From positions 1-48,018 of the forward strand of contig JAQIBH010000131.1 in the NCBI GenBank assembly GCA_027859205.1: DNA of 48,018 nt. Direction: 5' to 3'. Shown piece by piece: positions 1 through 6,769 of the stretch. Numbering within the stretch: position 1 is the first letter of the stretch; each line of letters starts with the position of its first letter. The translations under genes and the position numbers were made by a program. Source of the DNA: Bacteroidales bacterium (GTDB taxonomy: Bacteria; Bacteroidota; Bacteroidia; Bacteroidales; UBA12077). The notes below the pieces were generated by a model, which had not been told where the DNA came from, ran no database searches, and saw only the letters and a program-made list of their open reading frames with translations.

Positions 1-174
1 GAACCTGCTAGTGTAAAAATTGCTTCGTTATTGTTTAAGCCGGAAGCGTATCAAAAAAGCCTGAAAATAGATTATATTGGGATGGAAATTCCTAATGATT
101 TTATTGTAGGATATGGCTTGGATTATGATGGTTTGGGTAGGAATCTTGCAGATATATATACTTTGAGTAGTTAA
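1..174 (+). CDS. hpt: Hypoxanthine phosphoribosyltransferase, C-terminal end (partial)
   Basis: The window opens inside a reading frame that runs in frame 1 to a TAA at 172-174. Its 57 visible residues contain KPEAYQKSLKIDYIGMEIP and then a FIVGYGLDYDGLGRNL stretch. That is the usual C-terminus of purine salvage phosphoribosyltransferases of the Hpt family, where the V-G-Y-G-x-D-Y segment lies close to the bound purine. The catalytic PRPP loop would lie upstream, outside the window. The enzyme salvages hypoxanthine/guanine to IMP/GMP in the cytoplasm. Only 18 bases separate it from adk, so it is probably the first visible gene of a nucleotide-metabolism run. Confidence 0.85.
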   Translation, partial: EPASVKIASLLFKPEAYQKSLKIDYIGMEIPNDFIVGYGLDYDGLGRNLADIYTLSS

Positions 175-192
175 TTTAATCACGATTTTTTA

Positions 193-768
193 ATGTTAAA
201 TATTATATTGTTTGGCCCTCCGGGTTCAGGGAAAGGTACGCAGTCAAAAAAAATTACCGAAAAGTATAACTTAGTCCATATATCAACAGGAGATGCTTTG
301 CGCAATGCAATTATAAAAAAAACTTCATTGGGAATTGAAGCTCAAAAATTGATTGACGATGGTAATTACGTTACTGATGAAATGGCGATCGAAATAATTA
401 AAGAAGAGTTGGATAACCACGAGTGCGCAAATGGTTTTGTTTTTGATGGTTTCCCACGTACTACATTTCAAGCAGAGCAATTTCCAGAAATATTATTCAA
501 ATTTGGAACTAATGTAAACTTGATGATCTCGATAGTAGTTGATGAAAATATATTGATTGAACGCTTATTGAATCGAGCCAAAGAGTGTGACAGACCAGAT
601 GATCGTGAAGAGGAGATAATTTATAAGAGATTAGAGATTTATAATGAAACAACAGCTTGTGTAAAAGATTATTATAAATCATTGGGAAAATATGAATCTA
701 TTGAAGGAAATGGAGAAATAGATGGTATATTTGATAAAATTTGTACAGTAATAGAAAAATATAATTAG
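193..768 (+). CDS. adk: Adenylate kinase
   Basis: This 191-residue cytoplasmic enzyme interconverts ATP + AMP and 2 ADP. The P-loop GPPGSGKGT is at residues 8-16, followed by the AMP-site motif STGDALR and the DGFPRT motif near residue 85. The LID region is short (NRAKECDRPDDREEE), with no four-cysteine zinc site, as in the short adenylate kinases of Bacteroidota. The start gives MLNIILFGPPGSGKG, the expected N-terminus. The stop TAG (766-768) is followed immediately by the ATG of obgE, so the two are almost certainly co-transcribed and translationally coupled. Length is normal for the short form. Confidence 0.97.
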   Translation: MLNIILFGPPGSGKGTQSKKITEKYNLVHISTGDALRNAIIKKTSLGIEAQKLIDDGNYVTDEMAIEIIKEELDNHECANGFVFDGFPRTTFQAEQFPEILFKFGTNVNLMISIVVDENILIERLLNRAKECDRPDDREEEIIYKRLEIYNETTACVKDYYKSLGKYESIEGNGEIDGIFDKICTVIEKYN

Positions 769-1755
769 ATGGCAGGATCGAATTTTGTTGATTATGTAAA
801 AATATACTTTAAGTCTGGTAAAGGAGGAGCAGGTTCTCCGCATTTACATCGGGAAAAGTTTATTACTAAAGGAGGTCCAGATGGTGGCGATGGAGGCCGT
901 GGAGGCCATGTTATTTTAAAAGGTAATGCCCAACTTTGGACTTTGCTGCATTTTAGATATAAAAAGCATATTTCTGCCACAAGTGGAATGTCTGGTGGAA
1001 GTTCAGAGCGAACAGGAGCCGATGGTAAAGATGTTATTGTAGAAGTACCATTAGGAACAATTGCAAAAAATGCAGAAACAGGCGAAGTAATTTTTGAAAT
1101 AACAGAAGATAAAGAAGAAAGAATATTCTTGGAAGGCGGTAGAGGTGGTTTGGGAAACACACATTTTAAATCATCTACACATCAAACTCCTCGTTATGCT
1201 CAGCCTGGTGAAGAAGGACAAGAAGATTGGTTTATTCTTGAATTAAAACTTCTTGCTGATGTTGGTTTAGTAGGATTTCCAAATGCGGGCAAATCAACAT
1301 TATTATCAGTAGTTTCAGCTGCAAAACCTAAAATAGCCGATTATGCATTTACCACTTTAACACCTAATTTGGGAATTGTACCTTATCGCGATATGCAATC
1401 GTTTGTAATGGCAGATATTCCCGGAATAATTGAAGGAGCTCACGAAGGTAAGGGCTTAGGATTGAGATTTTTGCGCCACATTGAACGAAACTCGATGTTA
1501 TTATTTATGGTTCCATGTGATAGCGATGATATTCATTCGGAGTATAAAACCCTGTTGTCAGAATTAGAAAAATATAATCCTGAATTATTAGATAAAACCA
1601 GAGTGTTGGCAATTACAAAAACTGATATGATTGACGAAGAATTAATCGATGAAATGAAAAAAGATTTGCCAGATATACCATACTTATTTATATCTTCTGT
1701 AGTTCAACAAGGAATTCAAGAATTAAAAGATTTAATTTGGGAACAACTTCGATAA
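769..1755 (+). CDS. obgE: Obg family GTPase (CgtA)
   Basis: This 328-residue GTPase acts in large ribosomal subunit maturation and stress signalling. The glycine-rich Obg fold fills residues 1-160 (for example [12 protein letters not shown] at 35-46). The G domain follows: G1 GFPNAGKST 169-177, G2 TTLTP 195-199, G3 DIPGIIEGA 216-224, G4 TKTD 283-286, G5 SSV near 309. It ends right after the G domain, so the C-terminal OCT extension of many Obg proteins is absent, as is common in this phylum. It abuts adk with no gap. The PAP2 phosphatase starts 9 bases after its stop. Confidence 0.97.
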   Translation: MAGSNFVDYVKIYFKSGKGGAGSPHLHREKFITKGGPDGGDGGRGGHVILKGNAQLWTLLHFRYKKHISATSGMSGGSSERTGADGKDVIVEVPLGTIAKNAETGEVIFEITEDKEERIFLEGGRGGLGNTHFKSSTHQTPRYAQPGEEGQEDWFILELKLLADVGLVGFPNAGKSTLLSVVSAAKPKIADYAFTTLTPNLGIVPYRDMQSFVMADIPGIIEGAHEGKGLGLRFLRHIERNSMLLFMVPCDSDDIHSEYKTLLSELEKYNPELLDKTRVLAITKTDMIDEELIDEMKKDLPDIPYLFISSVVQQGIQELKDLIWEQLR

Positions 1756-1764
1756 TTAATAACT

Positions 1765-2337
1765 ATGCTCGAATTACTTAATAATATCGACACACAACTT
1801 TTTATTTTTTTAAATAGTATAAATTCTCCTTTCTGGGATGTAATAATGCGATGGATTTCGGGATCAAAATCCTGGATTCCGATGTATTTAGTAATTGTAG
1901 CATTTATTATATATAAATTTCGTTGGAAAGCAATTATTACATTATTGTTTGTTGCTCTTGTGGTTACCTTAGCCGATCAAATATCTGTAAAAGGATTTAA
2001 AGAAGTTTTCGAGCGATTACGTCCTTGTCATACTCCCGAGTTACAAGACATTGTACATTTGGTAAAAAACAAATGTGGAGGTAAATACGGATTCATATCA
2101 TCACACGCAGCAAATACATTTGGTGTAGCATTTTTCTTGTCACAATTATTTAAAAACAGAAATTTCTCAGTTTTTATTTTTGTTTGGGCATCCATTGTGT
2201 CTTATAGTAGAATTTATCTAGGAGTGCATTTCCCTTTCGATGTTTTAGGTGGAGCAATATTGGGAAGTGTAATAGGTTTTTCAGTTTATTATCTTCATAA
2301 TTTTACGTTACAAAAATTATCAAAACATTTTAAGTAG
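1765..2337 (+). CDS. PAP2-superfamily membrane phosphatase
   Basis: This 190-residue integral membrane protein has about five hydrophobic helices (for example residues 38-50, 57-72, 115-128, 134-148 and 160-177). The three PAP2 phosphatase motifs are recognisable: K-rich/RP (KGFKEVFERLRP, residues 76-87), a modified motif 2 (FISSHAANTFG, 110-120; the canonical form is PSGH) and motif 3 (SRIYLGVHFPFD, 148-159) with the catalytic His and Asp. Members dephosphorylate lipid phosphates or pyrophosphates such as undecaprenyl pyrophosphate, phosphatidylglycerol phosphate or lipid A. The substrate cannot be told from sequence. It is the last gene of the hpt-adk-obgE run. Confidence 0.88.
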   Translation: MLELLNNIDTQLFIFLNSINSPFWDVIMRWISGSKSWIPMYLVIVAFIIYKFRWKAIITLLFVALVVTLADQISVKGFKEVFERLRPCHTPELQDIVHLVKNKCGGKYGFISSHAANTFGVAFFLSQLFKNRNFSVFIFVWASIVSYSRIYLGVHFPFDVLGGAILGSVIGFSVYYLHNFTLQKLSKHFK

Positions 2338-2361
2338 AACATTGTTATTTTTGTATTCGGA

Positions 2362-2380
2362 TAGCCGCTTCAAGCGGCTA
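2362..2380. repeat. GC-rich palindrome (REP-like) between PAP2 gene and lplA
   Basis: TAGCCGCTT, one base, AAGCGGCTA: perfect 9-base arms around a single C, flanked by GGCGGAT. It is strikingly GC-rich for this AT-rich genome. It has no T-run, so it is not a classic intrinsic terminator. It could be a small interspersed palindromic element or a stabilising hairpin at the 3' end of the adk operon message. Confidence 0.5.
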
Positions 2381-2431
2381 GGCGGATTAAATCTGGCACA
2401 AAATGATAAAAAATAGTATGTTAGCTTATTA

Positions 2432-2448
2432 TTGTAAAGATTTTACAA
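2432..2448. promoter_or_regulatory. Palindromic operator candidate just upstream of lplA
   Basis: TTGTAAA, GAT, TTTACAA: perfect 7-base arms with a 3-base spacer, ending 6 bases before the ATG at 2455. The 17-base symmetric shape fits a dimeric regulator site, or a weak hairpin over the ribosome entry region. No regulator is encoded next to it, so its role is inferred only. Confidence 0.35.
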
Positions 2449-2454
2449 ATCAAC

Positions 2455-3441
2455 ATGATGCTTTGTATTCAAAATAATTCAACCGATCCGTATTTTAATT
2501 TGGCAGCCGAAGAATATCTTCTGCGGAATTTTAAAGAAAATTGCTTTATGCTTTGGCGAAATAAGCCATCAATAATTGTGGGTAAACATCAAAATGCTTT
2601 AGCGGAAATAAATTACGATTATATTAAAGAAAATAGTATTGATGTTATTCGTAGATTATCGGGTGGAGGAACTGTTTTTCATGATTTAGGAAACCTAAAT
2701 TTTACGTTTATTCAGAATGTAAACCCAAATGAAAATATTGTTGATTTTAAAAGATATATTAAACCAGTTGTTGAAGTTTTAAATCAATTAGGAATTAATG
2801 CTAAGCATGAAGGGCGAAATGATATAATGATTGAAGGCAAAAAAGTATCTGGTAATGCAGAGCATGTGTTTAAAAAAAGAGTTTTGCATCATGGAACATT
2901 ATTATTTTCCTCGGCAATATCAAATCTTTCAACAGCCTTAAAAGTAAATCCTTTAAAATATCAAGACAAAGGAGTAAAATCTGTTAAAAGTAGAGTAGCT
3001 AATATTAAAGAATATTTATCAGAATATATTTCGGTAATTGAATTTCAGAATAAGATAATAGCTTACATGAATGAATCTGAGACTAATTTTGAAAATTACC
3101 AATTTTCTAAAACCGATATTGATAAGATAAATAAATTGGTCAAGGATAAATACGCCACTTGGGATTGGAATTTTGGATACTCGCCGAAGTATAGTTTTGA
3201 AAAGTCTGTTAATATTAAAGACAACCATATTGATATTAAATTGAGTGTTGAAAAGGGTATTATTACTAATGTTAAATTTAATTGTGATTCAATTGATAAA
3301 AATGATATTTCTTATGCTGAGCAAAAATTAATTGGAATCAAACACAAGGAAGATTCAATTATGAAAGCTTTCAAGGATATTCCCAACAATAGTTTTATTT
3401 CTGCAATTCCATTAGGGGAATTAATAAAATCATTATTTTAA
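2455..3441 (+). CDS. lplA: Lipoate-protein ligase A
   Basis: This 328-residue cytoplasmic enzyme attaches lipoate to the lysine of E2 subunits and glycine-cleavage H protein, via lipoyl-AMP. The BPL/LplA catalytic domain occupies about residues 1-240: RRLSGGGTVFHD at 66-77 (lipoate pocket), GRNDI at 120-124 and the K-VSGNA motif with Lys130 expected to contact lipoyl-AMP. A small C-terminal accessory domain follows (about 250-328), giving the long two-domain form that uses free lipoate. Two adjacent ATGs (2455 and 2458) are possible starts; both leave the domain intact. It is probably its own transcription unit, preceded by two palindromes. Confidence 0.93.
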   Translation: MMLCIQNNSTDPYFNLAAEEYLLRNFKENCFMLWRNKPSIIVGKHQNALAEINYDYIKENSIDVIRRLSGGGTVFHDLGNLNFTFIQNVNPNENIVDFKRYIKPVVEVLNQLGINAKHEGRNDIMIEGKKVSGNAEHVFKKRVLHHGTLLFSSAISNLSTALKVNPLKYQDKGVKSVKSRVANIKEYLSEYISVIEFQNKIIAYMNESETNFENYQFSKTDIDKINKLVKDKYATWDWNFGYSPKYSFEKSVNIKDNHIDIKLSVEKGIITNVKFNCDSIDKNDISYAEQKLIGIKHKEDSIMKAFKDIPNNSFISAIPLGELIKSLF

Positions 3442-3475
3442 TTGTATTTCTAAACTGCTTGGGGTCAGTCGTTTT

Positions 3476-3518
3476 GTCAGTATCTTTTTAACTTTTTGTA
3501 AAAAAAGTTGACTCTGAC
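3476..3518. other. Nested inverted repeats upstream of the M49-like gene
   Basis: An outer pair GTCAG (3476-3480) / CTGAC (3514-3518) encloses an inner AT-rich pair AACTTTTT (3490-3497) / AAAAAGTT (3502-3509). There is no downstream T-run beyond the hairpin itself. It may be a weak terminator for lplA or a structured leader. AT-rich arms of this size can also arise by chance. Confidence 0.25.
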
Positions 3519-3605
3519 TTGATTTCTTCGTATTTTTAATAGAAGATTTTTACACTATTTTTCATACTATATCATACAAATTTATATAACCTAAAACCCA
3601 AGATT

Positions 3606-5258
3606 ATGCAAAAGAAATTAATAATAATTAGTTTAATAGCATTCTCTTTTGTTTTTGTTCAGTGTACAAAAAAGGACAAAAAAGAAGAATTAAAGCCTCA
3701 AACAAAAATTGAAAAGCTTTTGGCTAATTATGCGGATGTTAAACTAGAAACCGACCTTAGTGCATTAAGTGAAAATCAGAAAAAGATGATACCTCTGCTG
3801 TTCGTAGCAGCACAATTAATTGACGAGCTTTATTGGGCGCAAATATGTGCGTTGAGGGATGAAACAAAAGAGAGCATAACTGACGAAAAAGTTATGAAGT
3901 ATTTTAATATTAATTATGGACCCTGGGACAGATTAAATGGAATGGAACCGTTTGTTGATGGAGTTAATGAGAGATTTGATGGAGCAAATTTCTATCCTGA
4001 TAATATGTCTTACCAAGAGTTTGACGAATTTTCTAATTTGGGTAAGTATAATTCATATACACTAATTCGAAGAAACGAACTAGGGAGTTTACAAACGATA
4101 CCATATCATCAGGCATACAAAGAAAAGCTGGATAAGATAGCAGAATTAATGAATAAGGCAGCTAATTTTTCTGAGGATAAGGGGTTTGAAAAATATCTCA
4201 AATCACGTGCTAATGCATTATTAACCGACAACTATTACGAAAGTAATATAGCATGGATGCAAATGAAAGATAATTTAATAGATTTTGTAGTTGGCCCGAT
4301 TGAAGATTTGGATGATAGGTTATACTATACAAAAACATCATATCAGTCGATGATTTTAATAAAAAACAAACAATCAAGTAAGGATTTAGAGAAATATTCG
4401 CTTTTGCTTCCTTATCTTCAGAAGAATCTCCCAGTAGATGTTAAATATAAAACAGAAATGCCGGGAGAATTATCTGACATTATGGTTTATGATGTTATAA
4501 ATTGCTCAGGATACTGGAATACCGGAAGTAAGAAAATAGCTATAACATTACCACTTGATGGACAAGTCCAATTAAAAGTTGGAAGCAGAAAACTGCAGTT
4601 TAAAAATGTTATGGAGGCAAAATTTGAAAAAATACTACGACCCATAAGCGAGGTTTTAATTGAAGAAGATCAGCTTAAACATGTGAAATCAAAAGCTTTT
4701 TTCGAAAATACAATGTTTTATGAAGTAGGTAGTGCTCTGGGAATAAAAAATACCATAAATGGAAAAGGTACTGTACAAAATGCTTTAAAAGATCAATATA
4801 ATGTTATCGGGGAATGTAAGAATGATATATTAAGTTTGTTTTTTGTAACAAAACTTTATGAAATGGGCGAAATGAATGGAGGAGATTTAATGGATAATTA
4901 TGTTACATATATGACAGATGTTTTCAGATCCGTTCGGTTTGGTATTTCTAATGATCAAGGAGTTGCTAATATGATTAGATTCTATTATTTTGAAGAATTA
5001 GGTGCCTTTACTCGTGACAAGAAAAGCGAGAAATATAGAATAGATTTTGATAAAATGAAAGAGGCTATGCTTAAATTTTCTGAAGAAATATTAGTAATAC
5101 AAGGGAATGGAGATTATGAGGCTGCTAAGAACTTAGTAAATGAGAAAGGATTTATAAGAGACGATTTATTAAATGATTTATATAAGATTCAAAAGCAAAG
5201 AATTCCTAAGGATGTCGTATTTATTCAAGGACTTGATGTGGTTGGTTTAGAAAATTAA
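3606..5258 (+). CDS. M49 (dipeptidyl peptidase III)-related lipoprotein lacking the zinc motif
   Basis: A 550-residue exported lipoprotein: a hydrophobic signal ending in FVQC with Cys20, followed by a lysine-rich tether. The body resembles the Bacteroidota branch of M49 metallopeptidases, with an N-terminal YYESNIAWMQMKDN-type region (about 210-223), a 'GPIEDLDDRLYYTKTSY' stretch (230-246) and a C-terminal helical domain. Active M49 enzymes carry HExxxH (HELLGH) and a downstream EExxAE/D helix. Here the matching stretch reads YEVGSALG (372-379) and GECKND (402-407): the glutamate is kept but both histidines and one acidic ligand are gone. It therefore looks like a non-catalytic homologue or a protein with another activity. 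It is read alone and ends in a strong bidirectional hairpin. Family placement is from recognised motifs, not from a search. Confidence 0.75.
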   Translation: MQKKLIIISLIAFSFVFVQCTKKDKKEELKPQTKIEKLLANYADVKLETDLSALSENQKKMIPLLFVAAQLIDELYWAQICALRDETKESITDEKVMKYFNINYGPWDRLNGMEPFVDGVNERFDGANFYPDNMSYQEFDEFSNLGKYNSYTLIRRNELGSLQTIPYHQAYKEKLDKIAELMNKAANFSEDKGFEKYLKSRANALLTDNYYESNIAWMQMKDNLIDFVVGPIEDLDDRLYYTKTSYQSMILIKNKQSSKDLEKYSLLLPYLQKNLPVDVKYKTEMPGELSDIMVYDVINCSGYWNTGSKKIAITLPLDGQVQLKVGSRKLQFKNVMEAKFEKILRPISEVLIEEDQLKHVKSKAFFENTMFYEVGSALGIKNTINGKGTVQNALKDQYNVIGECKNDILSLFFVTKLYEMGEMNGGDLMDNYVTYMTDVFRSVRFGISNDQGVANMIRFYYFEELGAFTRDKKSEKYRIDFDKMKEAMLKFSEEILVIQGNGDYEAAKNLVNEKGFIRDDLLNDLYKIQKQRIPKDVVFIQGLDVVGLEN

Positions 5259-5300
5259 ACTAATAAAAAAGGGAGCAGAAGCTCCCTTTTTTATTAGTTT
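5257..5300. terminator. Bidirectional intrinsic terminator, perfect 20-bp stem
   Basis: A 20-base arm (5257-5276), a four-base AGAA loop (5277-5280) and an exactly complementary 20-base arm (5281-5300). The core GGGAGC/GCTCCC is followed by T-runs on both strands. It sits between converging genes and overlaps the stop codons of both, so it should terminate both transcripts. Confidence 0.93.
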
Positions 5301-5854
5301 GTTTCTTTATCTTTTTTGGGAGGTTCAAATCCATATGCAATACCTTTTACTTCGTACGTTGGAGCTTCTCCAAAACCTCCTATTGATTCTTCTTTTGTAA
5401 CCAAAACAATCATGCCTCCAAGTCCAGCTGCTTTTTTCTGGAGTCTTATCATAGCACTTTTTTTCGCTGATTTTGCACTTCTGCTTCCTGCAGAAGAGCT
5501 TGCTTCTACAAAACCCAATTCATATAAACCTTCTACATCATTTTTTTGGTTGGTAATAATTACAGTTTTCCAGTCTCCTTCTTCGACCATCATCAAAACA
5601 GGTTTGTTGAAAACTTCTTTTCTTCCATTACTAAAAACTACTTTTTGAATTTGTTTTCTTTTAACAGTTATTGTTTCATCCGAACCTGGTTCTGAGTATC
5701 GAACTGTTGCTGACGAAATATTTTTAACATCAACAACAAGTTTTCTTCTACCTAGCATATATATTGTGTCAAGCTTTACATCATCTTCTTGTGCAAGTAC
5801 AGGCAAACTCATAATAAATACTAAACTCGCTATAATTAAATTCTTTATTTTCAT
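5294..5854 (-). CDS. Small secreted protein of unknown function
   Basis: The best start is the ATG at 5854-5852, giving 186 residues; it is preceded by an AAAGGA-like ribosome site and gives a clean signal peptide (MKIKNLIIASLVFIMSLPVLAQ). A longer frame upstream would put non-signal sequence first. After cleavage the mature protein has a beta-rich first half, with a YML-G-RRKLVVDVKNI stretch and repeated Lys-Gln-Val patches. A Ser/Ala/Lys-rich linker follows (SSSAGSRSAKSAKKSA), then a KKAAGLGGMIVLVTKE segment that recalls the alpha/beta fold of small envelope stress proteins such as RcsF/DUF4156 types. I do not recognise a specific family. It is transcribed divergently from plsC. Confidence 0.75.
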   Translation of the reverse strand: MKIKNLIIASLVFIMSLPVLAQEDDVKLDTIYMLGRRKLVVDVKNISSATVRYSEPGSDETITVKRKQIQKVVFSNGRKEVFNKPVLMMVEEGDWKTVIITNQKNDVEGLYELGFVEASSSAGSRSAKSAKKSAMIRLQKKAAGLGGMIVLVTKEESIGGFGEAPTYEVKGIAYGFEPPKKDKETN

Positions 5855-5987
5855 AATTCCTTTATTTTCAGATTTAAAATGATCGTTCTTAATTTTTTGT
5901 GAAATTAAGAAGTAAAAGTTAATATTCAAAAAATATACCAATTTTGAAAATAATTTATAGTGAAAACAAATAATTAAATTAAAACGA

Positions 5988-5995
5988 TATTTTTG
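5988..5995 (+). promoter_or_regulatory. Candidate -7 box for plsC
   Basis: TATTTTTG matches the Bacteroidota -7 consensus TAnnTTTG. It lies 27 bases before the plsC ATG at 6023, so the leader would be about 20 bases. No good TTTG -33 element lies at the right distance, so this rests on the -7 box alone. Confidence 0.35.
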
Positions 5996-6022
5996 TGTTA
6001 AATATTTTAAATAATAATTTAA

Positions 6023-6769
6023 ATGAAAAAAATTATTTTCTCGGTTTACGTATGGCTTTTATTAATAACTACGGCATTAGTTCTTTCTTTACCATTTGTT
6101 ATAATATGGTTATTTACGGTTTTATTCGATAAAAGATTAATTGTATTACATTATTATGCAAATTTCTGGGGAAGTTTATTAACAGTTCTTGTTCCTGGAT
6201 GGAACATAAAACTAATTGGTAAAGAGAAATTAAATAGTAAAGCTAAAATAATTGTAGCAAATCATCAATCACAAGAAGATGTACTCCTGATTTATCGTTT
6301 GGGAGTACCATTTAGATGGATTTCTAAAGCGGATGTTTTCAAAACCCCGATTTATGGTTGGTTAATGTCTTTGAAAGGTGATATTAAAGTGCAGAGATCA
6401 AATAAAGCAAGTATTAAGCAAATGTTTATTGATGCAGAGAAAGTGCTAAGAAAAGGAAGTAGTATTACAATATTCCCTGAGGGAACAAGGTCTAAAACCG
6501 GTTATTTAGGAAATTTCAAGGAAGGGGCATTCAAATTAGCACAGGCGGCAGAAATTCCTATTGTTCCTGTTGTAATTTACGGTACAGGGACAAAACTGAT
6601 TTATCCAAATGGTATTTTTAAAGGAAAACATAGTGTTATTGTTAAAATTCTTGATGAAATTTCATACGAAGAGATAAAAGATAAGAACACAAAAGAACTT
6701 GCAAATAAGGTAAAAAATTTAATAGAATTAGAATTGAATATGCTAAAATTATCTGAGAATGGAAATTAA
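6023..6769 (+). CDS. plsC: 1-acyl-sn-glycerol-3-phosphate acyltransferase
   Basis: This 248-residue membrane-bound acyltransferase makes phosphatidic acid from lysophosphatidic acid and an acyl donor. One long N-terminal hydrophobic segment (residues 8-35) anchors it. The catalytic HxxxxD motif is NHQSQED (80-86; His81, Asp86) and the glycerol-phosphate binding block is FPEGTRS (151-157). Another conserved block, KADVFKTPIYGW, is at about 102-113. Length and motif order are typical. Its last 11 bases overlap the start of the next gene in another frame, so translational coupling to the MutS-like protein is likely. Confidence 0.95.
   Translation: MKKIIFSVYVWLLLITTALVLSLPFVIIWLFTVLFDKRLIVLHYYANFWGSLLTVLVPGWNIKLIGKEKLNSKAKIIVANHQSQEDVLLIYRLGVPFRWISKADVFKTPIYGWLMSLKGDIKVQRSNKASIKQMFIDAEKVLRKGSSITIFPEGTRSKTGYLGNFKEGAFKLAQAAEIPIVPVVIYGTGTKLIYPNGIFKGKHSVIVKILDEISYEEIKDKNTKELANKVKNLIELELNMLKLSENGN

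Noticed and set aside
769-1755. Truncated Obg GTPase
   Set aside because: The missing C-terminal OCT extension is a normal state in this phylum; all G motifs are intact.
5322-5332. GGTTCAAATCC, like a tRNA T-loop
   Set aside because: It lies in the coding sequence of the small secreted protein (FEPP region) and has no cloverleaf around it.
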